Origin: Suilimivivens sp964614185
GTDB taxonomy: Bacteria > Bacillota > Clostridia > Lachnospirales > Lachnospiraceae
Direction: 5' to 3'
Length of the DNA: 64,000 bases
Assembly: GCA_964614185.1 (NCBI GenBank)
Contig: CAZTKJ010000010.1
Span: 1-64,000 of the forward strand
Positions 34,702 through 42,715 of the stretch are shown here, piece after piece. The notes under the pieces are model-generated. The model was not told where the DNA came from and ran no database searches. It saw nothing but the letters and a program-made list of their open reading frames with translations. The position numbers and the translations under genes are program-made. How positions within the stretch are numbered: position 1 is the stretch's first letter; each line of letters opens with the position of its first letter.

Positions 34702-34748
34702 TTGACTTTTATGCTTATAATTATAATTTTATGTAGCATAAAAGTCAA
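34702..34748 (-). promoter_or_regulatory. abiE promoter within perfect inverted repeat
   Basis: Arms of 14 bp (34702-34715 and 34735-34748; minus strand TTGACTTTTATGCT and complement) are perfectly inverted around a 19-bp centre. The -35 TTGACT (complement of 34743-34748) is the end of one arm. The -10 TATAAT (complement of 34720-34725) sits 17 bp downstream, inside the centre. A dimeric AbiEi bound to both arms would occlude the promoter. No other strong promoter is seen before drmMII. Confidence 0.85.
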
Positions 34749-35264
34749 TATATATTTCTTCTCCGTCTTTATTATTTAAATTGTATGCTTAACTACATAG
34801 TTCACCGTGCCCTATACCATAATCCACCCTGAAGGTATACTTTTTCCTTTCCTCTTGGCATAACAATTCAAAATCCTTCATCAAAAGTTATGCCTCATTC
34901 AAGATTCTCCAACAACTCTGCTGGTAGATGTTTCACGAGTTATACCACCTCTTAATAGCATAACTCCTCATTTCCGCTAGTAACCTCTAAAATCGCCACA
35001 CATACGTTCATAAAGGGATATTCACAATATTTCATTCTCATACCTTAATTCCACCAAAGCAGGTATTTTAATTACAGAAAAGAAACAGATATAATACTTA
35101 CTTGTACTATATCTTCCTCCTCACATAACATTTCTCTATTTTTATACACCTAAGCCTCTCTCTTACTTATTCATCTTGCAATCTCACAAACCCTTGCCAA
35201 CACTGCATTTTTGTATGCACAACCATTTTCTTCCATGACAGGCAAATAATTCTTTTGCTTTTTA
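34749..35264. other. Gene-free stretch, right edge of island
   Basis: About 515 bp between the abiE promoter and the glycosylase gene. No frame with a start and ribosome site was found, and no strong terminator or target-site duplication. A 6-bp inverted repeat TATACC/GGTATA near 34830 is too weak to interpret. It is treated as the right boundary of the defence island. Confidence 0.5.
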
Positions 35265-36107
35265 TTACCCTTCTCCGCCCATCAGATCATAGTAAAAAAT
35301 ATACTGCTGCAAACTTCCTGCATAACCCGGATACTTTTCAAAGGGAAAACCATTCGGATAGTACCTTTGCAGCACCTTATTGATATGAGTGTCTACAGGA
35401 AAGGCATCTGTTTTATGAAGTGCAAACAGGCAGATGCAGTTCGCTACTTTCGTACCTACTCCGCAAAGCCTGCACAGTTCCTTTACAGCCTCCTGATAAT
35501 CCATGGTAAACAGCTTGGCAAGTTCCACTTCTCCTTTACAGACAACAGACGCTGTTTCTTTGATGTAACGACTCCTATATCCCAAATTACATGCATATAG
35601 TTCTTCGATCTGTGCATTTGCAAGAGCTTCCGGAGCAGGAAAAGAGTAATAAATCTCTCCTGATTCTGTCTGATACTGTATTCCATATTTATAACAGAGA
35701 AGTTCTATACATTTACGGATTCTTTTTATATTATTCTGCTGGGATATAATAAAGGAAATGATCATCTCCCATAAATCCTGCTTAAGAATTCTGATTCCGC
35801 TTCCGAATGATGCCGCCCTTAATAGATAATGATCTTCCGGATCAATAGAGGCAATCAGTCTTCCGTAATCCTCCTCCAAATCAAAATAGTCTTTCCATAT
35901 ATCATCAAACTCTTCTTTAGAGCAGGAAAATTCTATCCGGCATCCACACTGCCTGATTTCCAAATATCTTTCAAAGGCCGGCAGTCCGTATCTTCTATGT
36001 ATTTTTCCATCTGTATCTTCCGTTTCTTCTAGAAGCTTTAACCGAAAACACTGCCCTGATTCGCAGATCTGTTTTAGGGAAAAGTTCTCCTTCTCAATCG
36101 TAACCAT
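35265..36107 (-). CDS. 8-oxoguanine DNA glycosylase, OGG1-like
   Basis: The 280-aa protein is of the HhH-GPD superfamily with an OGG N-terminal domain (QCFRLKL near residue 19). The helix-hairpin-helix and active site read RLCGVGTKVANCICLFAL near residue 215, where the lysine of TKVAN is the Schiff-base nucleophile, and AFPVDTHINKVLQRYY near residue 238, where the aspartate completes the site. It excises 8-oxoG opposite C and has lyase activity. With the SfsA-MutY fusion the window holds two arms of the GO repair system. It is a single leftward gene. Confidence 0.88.
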   Translation of the reverse strand: MVTIEKENFSLKQICESGQCFRLKLLEETEDTDGKIHRRYGLPAFERYLEIRQCGCRIEFSCSKEEFDDIWKDYFDLEEDYGRLIASIDPEDHYLLRAASFGSGIRILKQDLWEMIISFIISQQNNIKRIRKCIELLCYKYGIQYQTESGEIYYSFPAPEALANAQIEELYACNLGYRSRYIKETASVVCKGEVELAKLFTMDYQEAVKELCRLCGVGTKVANCICLFALHKTDAFPVDTHINKVLQRYYPNGFPFEKYPGYAGSLQQYIFYYDLMGGEG

Positions 36108-36174
36108 TGTATTTTCCTTTCAATCTTTATCCTTGTAGGTTCGGGTGTCAAAAGTCCTGATTAAAACTGCTACA

Positions 36175-36337
36175 TGCCAGATTGCACAAAAGAAATTCGT
36201 GCGCACTCCATTGCCCGAATCATTCCGCCAAACCTCCTAAAACGAAAATCGTGTTCAGCAAAGGCTTCCACGATTTTTGAGTTTTGGCTCCATCGTGCAA
36301 AAGTCGTTTGCCCAAGTTTCTTTTGTGTAATCTGGCA
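36175..36337. repeat. Long imperfect palindromic element
   Basis: Terminal arms of 21 bp (36175-36195 and 36317-36337, starting TGCCAGATT) are inverted with one mismatch. Inside, AAAACGAAAATCGTG near 36237 pairs imperfectly with CACGATTTTTGAGTTTT near 36271. The whole 163-bp unit could fold into one long hairpin. No transposase is present. A MITE-like or REP-type repeat is most likely; copies elsewhere cannot be checked here. A separate 9-bp GCGGAATAT hairpin follows at 36377-36403. Confidence 0.6.
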
Positions 36338-36556
36338 GCATCAGCTTGATGGAATGTTTGGTGCAACAGGATTTGAGCGGAATATATTTTCAGAATATTC
36401 CGCAATATTATGCTTTGCAATCGTCTAGATTATAATCCAATCAGTATAAAACAGCAAGGCACGACTGATCTCCTCAATTCTTGACACTTACAACACTGTA
36501 TTATAAAATTGAAAAATATAATATTTCCACTTATTTTAAGATACACGGAGGCTCAA

Positions 36557-37192
36557 ATGTCAGAGCAGGATTATTTTAAAAATGCACTTTCCGGTTTTGC
36601 TTTTGAAGCAGCTGCCGGCGGTGCGATCCGCCACTTAACAGATCTGGGATACACTGTAGGGCAAATCAAAAAACAGCTGAATTTTCCTGTATCATACAGT
36701 AAAGTTCAGAAAACGGTATGGGAATATTTATCAGACACAGGCGTTATACGCCTGGAAGAGCCGGGCAGCGGTATCTCCCATGAAAGAACTGAATTTGTAG
36801 AAGAATATGATAAATACGGACGCATCAGTTTTCGGAAAATAAGCCTGCCTTCCGACAAAGATAATATGGTCTGCTGGAAAGAGAATTCTTTTGATCCCGG
36901 CAGCGATCTTACAGCCTTTTTAAAAGAAAAATGTATTGCAGATGACGGAACTGACGCTTATTTATCCTGTAATTTCGGTTTAATGGAAAAGCCGCTTTTA
37001 AAAGATCTTTTACAGGTGCTGGATGAAAAGCAGCAGGAATATCTTAATGGACTTCCCTGGCCAAAACAAACCTGTTACCACAGGCTGGATATCCGTATGC
37101 AGAAAATTCTGATCCGGCTATACGAACATCATAAGTATGTCGGGACCTGCTTCTTCCTGAACACAGCAGAAAAAGTATATTTTCATTCATAG
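36557..37192 (+). CDS. Conserved-looking protein of unknown function
   Basis: The 211-aa soluble protein starts at an ATG 5 nt after GGAGG; an upstream in-frame extension to 36509 lacks a site. It opens with a helical segment (YFKNALSGFAFEAAAGGAIRH), then LGYTVGQIKKQLNFPVSYSKVQKTVWEYL, which reads like a helix-turn-helix, and ends in LIRLYEHHKYVGTCFFL. No family is recognised. Its stop codon overlaps the stop region of the convergent PHP gene by 6 bp, so no terminator fits between them. Confidence 0.7.
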   Translation: MSEQDYFKNALSGFAFEAAAGGAIRHLTDLGYTVGQIKKQLNFPVSYSKVQKTVWEYLSDTGVIRLEEPGSGISHERTEFVEEYDKYGRISFRKISLPSDKDNMVCWKENSFDPGSDLTAFLKEKCIADDGTDAYLSCNFGLMEKPLLKDLLQVLDEKQQEYLNGLPWPKQTCYHRLDIRMQKILIRLYEHHKYVGTCFFLNTAEKVYFHS

Positions 37193-38017
37193 TTTATGAT
37201 AGATTGGTTCCATTTTGTCATAGGTACAGAAATACTGAAATCCCAGACTTTTTAACAGGTTCTTTGCATCAGTTATATAAGTTCCTAAATGCTCCGGCTT
37301 GTGGCTGTCACTGCCCACAGTAATAATCTCACCGCCCAGCTCCCGATACAGTTTCAGAATATTGATAGACGGAGTGGTATCTTTCAATCCATATCTGTGA
37401 TAAGACGTATTCAATTCTATTCCTTTGCCGTCTTCAATCACGATTTTCAATATTTCAGCAACTATGGACTCAGTTTCTTCAAATGGATAGATTCCATTTT
37501 CATCATACCTGGTAATAAGATCCATATGTCCAAGCACACTGTAATTCTTGTATTTCTTTACTACTTCCAGCATTTCTTCGTAATAGCGCCAATTATATTC
37601 CCTTTGACTTTTTCCCTTTTGAAAATCCTGCGTCCAGAATTCCTTATCATCTACCTGATGTATGGAAAGAATAATAAAATCAAAAGGATATCTCTCAAAC
37701 AGGGATTGAAATTGGGGTATGGTATGTACCTGCATCCCATATTCCAGTCCCATTTTAATGGCGATCTGCGTACCATATATACTTTGGAGTTCTGCTATTT
37801 TAGCTGTATACACAGGATAATTTACATTTGCAAAGGGTTCTGCTCCCCTGTACTTAATAGGATGACCACAGTCCCAGTCATCTTTAATTCCATAGTCCAC
37901 ATGATCTGTAAAACAGATTTCATCCATCTGCATGGCTATGGCATCTTTTATGATCTGTTCCATAAGATATATGGAGTCATCACTGAATTCCGTGTGCACA
38001 TGATAATCTGCAAACAT
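37187..38017 (-). CDS. PHP-domain histidinol-phosphatase family protein
   Basis: The 276-aa PHP-fold metal phosphoesterase has DYHVHTEFSDDS at residues 3-14 with the first metal histidines, CFTDHVDYG near residue 35, ILSIHQVDD near residue 120, LGHMDLITRY near residue 167 and ITVGSDSHKPEHLG near residue 237. This fits histidinol-phosphatase HisK-type proteins, but no other his gene is nearby. ATG 38017 is preferred behind GAAGAAGAG; a GTG at 38023 overlapping the upstream stop is the alternative. It is the last gene of a leftward run with DUF308 and VanZ genes. Confidence 0.85.
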   Translation of the reverse strand: MFADYHVHTEFSDDSIYLMEQIIKDAIAMQMDEICFTDHVDYGIKDDWDCGHPIKYRGAEPFANVNYPVYTAKIAELQSIYGTQIAIKMGLEYGMQVHTIPQFQSLFERYPFDFIILSIHQVDDKEFWTQDFQKGKSQREYNWRYYEEMLEVVKKYKNYSVLGHMDLITRYDENGIYPFEETESIVAEILKIVIEDGKGIELNTSYHRYGLKDTTPSINILKLYRELGGEIITVGSDSHKPEHLGTYITDAKNLLKSLGFQYFCTYDKMEPIYHKL

Positions 38018-38019
38018 AA

Positions 38020-38613
38020 TCACTCTTCTTCCGCATCAATAATAATCGCCTCTGCGTCAATGATCTTCTGTGTATTTTTCCTGCTCTTAAAAACTCTTGA
38101 AATAATCCACATATCAGACAAACCGTCATATACCAGAAAGATGCCTATTACTCTTACCACTGTGTTTATAACGGAAAAGGGATTATATATCAGTACTCCT
38201 CCAAGTGCAATGGTAAGGACGCCCGCCAGCAGAGCCACCCACCACTTTTCATATTTCATTTTTTTCAGGTCAATTGCCTGTACTGCATTATGTAAACCGT
38301 GCATTACAATAATGATCCCCATAATAACCGGCACTGTCACAGTTATAATTTCCGGCTTTATGAAAATCCATGCCCCAAGAACACCAAATACAATTCCCAA
38401 TACCAGCATTCCCTGCAGATACAGCGTACGCTCCCTTGCAAAGAGATATAAAACAATCTGGATTACACCGTAAGTAACCAGTACGCCGCCTAAAACCATG
38501 CAGACCACTTGGGTAGACGTTCCCGGCCAGATGATCAGAACGACTCCGATGATCACACAGATAACAGCTGAAAGTGTATAATTTGCTTTTAGATTTTTAA
38601 GATAATTGATCAT
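38020..38613 (-). CDS. DUF308 (HdeD-like) membrane protein
   Basis: The 197-aa protein has about six membrane helices in paired short segments with repeated Gly-rich turns, for example IGVVLIIWPG near residue 21 and LGGVLIYNP near residue 137, the DUF308/HdeD pattern. The C-terminal tail is charged and acidic. HdeD is linked to acid resistance in enterobacteria; the role in Firmicutes is unknown. It overlaps the VanZ gene by 4 nt. Confidence 0.8.
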   Translation of the reverse strand: MINYLKNLKANYTLSAVICVIIGVVLIIWPGTSTQVVCMVLGGVLVTYGVIQIVLYLFARERTLYLQGMLVLGIVFGVLGAWIFIKPEIITVTVPVIMGIIIVMHGLHNAVQAIDLKKMKYEKWWVALLAGVLTIALGGVLIYNPFSVINTVVRVIGIFLVYDGLSDMWIISRVFKSRKNTQKIIDAEAIIIDAEEE

Positions 38614-39092
38614 TTTACAGCCTTGCTCCTTTCAAACATCCTTTTTCTGTTGTCAAATATAAGATAAAATAAATATCCGATCACTGCTCCAAAGCAGTTT
38701 AATAAAATATCATCCACATCAAAGGCGCCAAAGGCACTGAACAACTGGAATACTTCAATACCCAGCACCAGCAAAAATGCATGGAAGAGCATAACCAAAA
38801 AATTCCTTCCCCTTTTGATCACATAGGGAAATAAAAACCCAAAAGGAATGAATACCACAATATTTCCTACAAGGTTTTCAAAACTGTTTAATTTATATGA
38901 ATAATCAATATACATCCGTATTGTTTTAAACAGAGTAAAGTTGGCTGTATCCAGTCCCTCCAGAATAACATTCTTTTCCCATGAATCGGCAATAGCCTTC
39001 ATCTGACTAAAAGGATACTTGAATATAATCAGTTTTATCACAATAAGCAGATATATAAAGAAAACAAGTCTGATTCTTTTATTTTTCTGCAC
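38610..39092 (-). CDS. VanZ-family membrane protein
   Basis: The 160-aa protein has four membrane helices. VanZ signatures are NLVGNIVVFIPFGFLFP near residue 73 and GIEVFQLFSAFGAFDVDDILLN near residue 112. VanZ-like proteins can give low-level glycopeptide tolerance, but most have unknown roles. The start is GTG 39092, overlapping the truA stop by one base (TAGTG), with GGAGG 10 nt upstream inside truA. A longer open frame reaching back into truA is not supported. Confidence 0.8.
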   Translation of the reverse strand: MQKNKRIRLVFFIYLLIVIKLIIFKYPFSQMKAIADSWEKNVILEGLDTANFTLFKTIRMYIDYSYKLNSFENLVGNIVVFIPFGFLFPYVIKRGRNFLVMLFHAFLLVLGIEVFQLFSAFGAFDVDDILLNCFGAVIGYLFYLIFDNRKRMFERSKAVK

Positions 39093-39859
39093 TAATAACG
39101 AACCTCCATCAAAATAAGCCCTTTGGCAGGCACAAGTTCTCCTGCATTTTCTCTGCATCCACATTTTAAAATATCGGGAATCTCTTCAGGTCTTCTTTTA
39201 TGCATTCCCACTTCCAAAAGAGTTCCCATCATAATGCGTACCATATGATACAAAAATCCGTCTCCGCTAAAAGTAAAACGGAGTTCTTCCAAAACGCCGC
39301 CGCTTCCGTATATACCGCTTTCTGATTCTTCAATTCTAATGCTGTCTACTGTTCGTATTGTTGATTTTTTACTTTTCTTCAAGGAAGTGAATGCTTTAAA
39401 ATCATGGGTTCCTTCCAAAAAGGAAGCGGCTCTTCTCATAGCCTCTAAATCCAGTTTTTCTTCTACAACATACACAAAATTTCTGTCAAACACACGGGGA
39501 ATAGACGTGTTTAAGACACGATACATATAAGTCTTCCCCTTGGCATTCAGTCTGCTGTGAAAACGCTCTCCCATCTCTTCAATAGAAATAACCGCAATAT
39601 CACCGGGTAGATAAAAATTCATATAGTCCATGATCTGAGAAGGTTCTTTCATAGTATCTATATGGAAATTTGCTACCTGTCCTGCAGCATGGACACCTGC
39701 ATCCGTTCTTCCCGAACCCTGAACTTCCACTTTACTTCCGGTCATTTTAGATAAAAGTGCTTCCAGCTTCCCCTGAATGGTATTCTCCGTGCTTTCCTGC
39801 TTCTGCCATCCCTGGTACCTGGTTCCTTCATATTGAAGGATCACCTTAAAGTTGCGCAA
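39092..39859 (-). CDS. truA: tRNA pseudouridine synthase A
   Basis: The 255-aa enzyme modifies U38-40 in the tRNA anticodon arm. It has VILQYEGTRYQGWQKQ at the N terminus, the catalytic motif GSGRTDAGVHA near residue 48, and FLYHMVRIMMGTLLEVG near residue 203. Initiation is at TTG 39859, with GGAGG 8 nt upstream; no ATG or GTG in a better position was found. It begins 1 nt after the D-lactate dehydrogenase stop and overlaps the VanZ start. Confidence 0.93.
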   Translation of the reverse strand: MRNFKVILQYEGTRYQGWQKQESTENTIQGKLEALLSKMTGSKVEVQGSGRTDAGVHAAGQVANFHIDTMKEPSQIMDYMNFYLPGDIAVISIEEMGERFHSRLNAKGKTYMYRVLNTSIPRVFDRNFVYVVEEKLDLEAMRRAASFLEGTHDFKAFTSLKKSKKSTIRTVDSIRIEESESGIYGSGGVLEELRFTFSGDGFLYHMVRIMMGTLLEVGMHKRRPEEIPDILKCGCRENAGELVPAKGLILMEVRY

Positions 39860-39860
39860 A

Positions 39861-40847
39861 TCACTTTACCTCCCAGGGATTTTCTTTTCCTTCCATAAAA
39901 CATTTGCAGCCAAGCAGAGAATCTCTGACAACAGTTTCCACACAGTCATCTGTATAAAATGCCATATGGTGGCTGACTATTACATTAGGAAAACTTCTTA
40001 AAAGGAAGAGTTCTCTATTATCTAGTATATCTTCTTTATGGTCATAATAATACAATCCGAATTCATTTTCCACAACATCAAGACCGGCGCCTCCAATCTT
40101 GCCGGATTCAACTCCTTTGATCAGTGCTTCCGAATCAATCAGTCCGCCTCTTGCGGTATTGATGATCACAACCCCGTTTTTCATTTTAGATATGGTTTCC
40201 TCATTCAGCATATGGTAATTATCTTCCGTGAGCGGTGCATGCAGAGTAATTACGTCTGCCTGTTCCCACATCTCATCAAGGGTTACATAACTGACGCCAT
40301 CCTTTTTGACATCTTCACTTTCATAAACATCATAAGCTATCCGCCTGCATCCAAAACCGGAAAGATTTGCAAGCACTGCTTTTCCGATACGTCCCGTTCC
40401 CACAACACCTACCGTTAAATCTTTTAATTCCCTTCCCATAAGTCCCTTCAGCGTATAATCCTGTATTCTGGTACGGTTGATGATACTCTTCATTCTGCGG
40501 ACAGTCATCAGGATCATCATCACTGCATAATCAGCTACTCCATTAGGACCATAAGGAGCATTCGCAACGGTCATGCCAAGCTCTCTGGCGGCCTCTATAT
40601 CAACATGATCATACCCAATGGTTCTGGTCACTACATATTTCACACCATAAGATGCAAAAATCTCTAATAATTCCTTTGTCATCTTAGAAGTAATGATATC
40701 AATACACAAACTTCCCTTTGCCAGAGCGGCATTCTCCTTATCAGGTGCATCAGGGCATAATACCAGCTCCATATCAAGTTCTTTTTCATACCTCAGAAAC
40801 AATTCTTTCTCATCAAATTCCCTGCAATTATAAACCGTTACTTTCAT
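39861..40847 (-). CDS. D-lactate dehydrogenase family protein
   Basis: The 328-aa D-isomer-specific 2-hydroxyacid dehydrogenase has TRTIGYDHVDIEAA near residue 74, with a substrate arginine following in the family. The NAD motif VGVVGTGRIGKAV lies near residue 145, the catalytic arginine in NTARGGLID near residue 231, glutamate in VVENEFG near residue 259 and histidine in VSHHMAFYTDD near residue 291. The HHMAFYT signature fits D-lactate dehydrogenase (LdhA/VanH group). It would reduce pyruvate to D-lactate during fermentation. It lies 14 bp after the AI-2E-type permease gene, and its own stop is 1 nt before truA. Confidence 0.88.
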   Translation of the reverse strand: MKVTVYNCREFDEKELFLRYEKELDMELVLCPDAPDKENAALAKGSLCIDIITSKMTKELLEIFASYGVKYVVTRTIGYDHVDIEAARELGMTVANAPYGPNGVADYAVMMILMTVRRMKSIINRTRIQDYTLKGLMGRELKDLTVGVVGTGRIGKAVLANLSGFGCRRIAYDVYESEDVKKDGVSYVTLDEMWEQADVITLHAPLTEDNYHMLNEETISKMKNGVVIINTARGGLIDSEALIKGVESGKIGGAGLDVVENEFGLYYYDHKEDILDNRELFLLRSFPNVIVSHHMAFYTDDCVETVVRDSLLGCKCFMEGKENPWEVK

Positions 40848-40861
40848 AGCGACCCCTTTCC

Positions 40862-42064
40862 TTACTTATCCTTCTCCTGCTGGTTATCTTTTTCCCCATT
40901 CTTTTTATAGATTTCCACTTCTTCCATATCTTCCGCCGTCAAACGCCTGAAATTACTGATTCCCACATATAGTATCTGAATACTGTTAATGGTAGTGTCG
41001 AATACACCCTCTTCATACAGATTCAGCACAATGATACCGATGGGAACGGCAATGATCATACCTACCACTCCTGCCATACGATATCCTAAAAACAATAATA
41101 TAATAGTAGGCATTGCAGAAAGCCCAACAGAATCTCCCACTATCTTGGGCTGGATGATCTGTCTGGCAAGCTGTCCTACACCCCAGATGATCAGAAGTCC
41201 GATAACCATCTTATAATCCGCACTTAAGAATTTAATGATCGCCCATGGAAGCAGAATAGTGCCTGTTCCAAAAAAAGGCAGAAAATCAAGGAATGCCACT
41301 CCTACTGCAATAATGAAAGCGTACTTTACATGCAGAATGCCGAATCCTATTCCTAACAGGAAATACATCCATATTTCAATTTTCAGCTGTGCTTTAAAAT
41401 AACCTCCTACTGCCCTTGAAAATCCTCTTTTAATCATATCCCAGCGGTTTATCATGGACTTAGGCAATACTTTTTCAAGCAGTCCCGGAAGATATTCTCT
41501 GTCTGCCACATAAAAATAGGCAAACAACAAACACATAATAGTACCTATGACAATATTGGGAAGATTTTTAGCAAAATTTCCTAAAGCTTCAAGGGTAGGC
41601 TCGCTGATAGTGCCTACTACTCCGCCGAAATATTCATCCACGTTCCCTACGATCTTACTGATTGTCATCTGTAATTCTTTAGGAAGATATTTGTATGCCA
41701 CGGAAAAGTTATTTCCGATTTCTGCGAAATCCCCCTGTGCCGCTTCCCACAGTTTCGGCACATCGTCAATAAATTCCACGATCTGTTCCGTCAGCCTTAC
41801 TCCTATAAAGTATCCCGCTACGATCACCAGCGCAATAACTGCAATGATCACAAAGGCAGTACTCATTTTTCTTCTGATTTTCAGCGTCTTTTCCAAAAAT
41901 TTTACCAAAGGACTTGCAATCAATGCAATGATCCATCCTATTACAAAAGGCATAAAATATATAATGATTCTGGGAAGTAAAAAAAGGCAGAATAATACTA
42001 TTGACAACATAATTCCCAAATTCAGGAATACCTTCATATATGTCCTTCTCTTACTTTTCCTCAT
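40862..42064 (-). CDS. AI-2E-family membrane transporter
   Basis: The 400-aa membrane protein of the AI-2E/PerM (DUF20) family has eight or so helices. Conserved segments are PFVIGWIIALIASPLVKFLEK near residue 35, VAFLDFLPFFGTGTILLPW near residue 263 and LSAMPTIILLFLGYRMAG near residue 323. Members export diverse small molecules or work as Na+/H+ antiporters; the substrate is not predictable. It sits 20 bp after engB in a leftward run. Confidence 0.85.
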   Translation of the reverse strand: MRKSKRRTYMKVFLNLGIMLSIVLFCLFLLPRIIIYFMPFVIGWIIALIASPLVKFLEKTLKIRRKMSTAFVIIAVIALVIVAGYFIGVRLTEQIVEFIDDVPKLWEAAQGDFAEIGNNFSVAYKYLPKELQMTISKIVGNVDEYFGGVVGTISEPTLEALGNFAKNLPNIVIGTIMCLLFAYFYVADREYLPGLLEKVLPKSMINRWDMIKRGFSRAVGGYFKAQLKIEIWMYFLLGIGFGILHVKYAFIIAVGVAFLDFLPFFGTGTILLPWAIIKFLSADYKMVIGLLIIWGVGQLARQIIQPKIVGDSVGLSAMPTIILLFLGYRMAGVVGMIIAVPIGIIVLNLYEEGVFDTTINSIQILYVGISNFRRLTAEDMEEVEIYKKNGEKDNQQEKDK

Positions 42065-42084
42065 AGTCTTGCCTGCCTTTCCTT

Positions 42085-42684
42085 TTAGTCTGCTTCCGCT
42101 TTCAAAAGATAACCATCCAAAAGCTCGTATATTTCTTCTCTTCCCTGTTTTGTCATGGCAGAATAGGGAATCACTGTTGTGCCTTTCTCTACATTTAATC
42201 CGTCTTTGATCATCTTGGTATGTTTCTGAATCTGACTTCTGTTGATCTTATCCAGCTTGGTCGCAATAATGATCGGATGAAATCCCTGACTTAAGATCCA
42301 TTGATACATCATCTTGTCATTACCGGAAGGCTCATGCCTGATATCCACAAGTAAAAATACGGCCTGCAGCATTTTTGACTTATGCAGATAATTTTCAATC
42401 ATCTTTCCCCATTTTGCTTTGATCTCTTCATTGGCTTTGGCATAACCATAGCCCGGCAGATCCACAAAATAACACTCATTATTAATATTGTAAAAGTTAA
42501 TGGTCTGGGTCTTGCCCGGCTGAGCGCTGGTTCTGGCCAGGGACTTTCTGTTCATTAACCCGTTAATAAGTGAGGATTTTCCCACGTTGCTTTTCCCGGC
42601 AAAGGCAAATTCCATGTATGCATTGTCAGGCAGCTTACTGGTAATGCCGCACACTGTTTCCAGATTTACATTCTTAATAACCAT
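42085..42684 (-). CDS. engB: Ribosome biogenesis GTPase EngB/YsxC
   Basis: The 199-aa protein is an essential-type GTPase for 50S subunit assembly. G1 is AGKSNVGKSS near residue 29, the G2 threonine is in PGKTQTINFY, G3 is DLPGYGYAK near residue 75, G4 is ATKLDK near residue 141, and G5 is near YSAMTKQG. It follows lon by 31 bp, the usual lon-engB neighbourhood in Firmicutes. Confidence 0.94.
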   Translation of the reverse strand: MVIKNVNLETVCGITSKLPDNAYMEFAFAGKSNVGKSSLINGLMNRKSLARTSAQPGKTQTINFYNINNECYFVDLPGYGYAKANEEIKAKWGKMIENYLHKSKMLQAVFLLVDIRHEPSGNDKMMYQWILSQGFHPIIIATKLDKINRSQIQKHTKMIKDGLNVEKGTTVIPYSAMTKQGREEIYELLDGYLLKAEAD

Positions 42685-42715
42685 CCTGATACCATGCCTT
42701 TCTCACACGATACAT

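Noticed and set aside
34749..35264. Possible degenerate gene remnant upstream of abiEi
   Set aside because: Short fragments such as one ending ...NAVLARVCEIAR near 35185 have no start region or recognisable family.
36174..36428. Open frames on both strands inside the palindromic element
   Set aside because: No ribosome site, and the reading is explained by the inverted repeats.
37289..38473. Long open frame of 394 codons on the plus strand
   Set aside because: It is antisense to the PHP and DUF308 genes, whose motifs and ribosome sites are clear; the antisense product is hydrophobic, Ile/Phe/His-rich and unlike any known protein.
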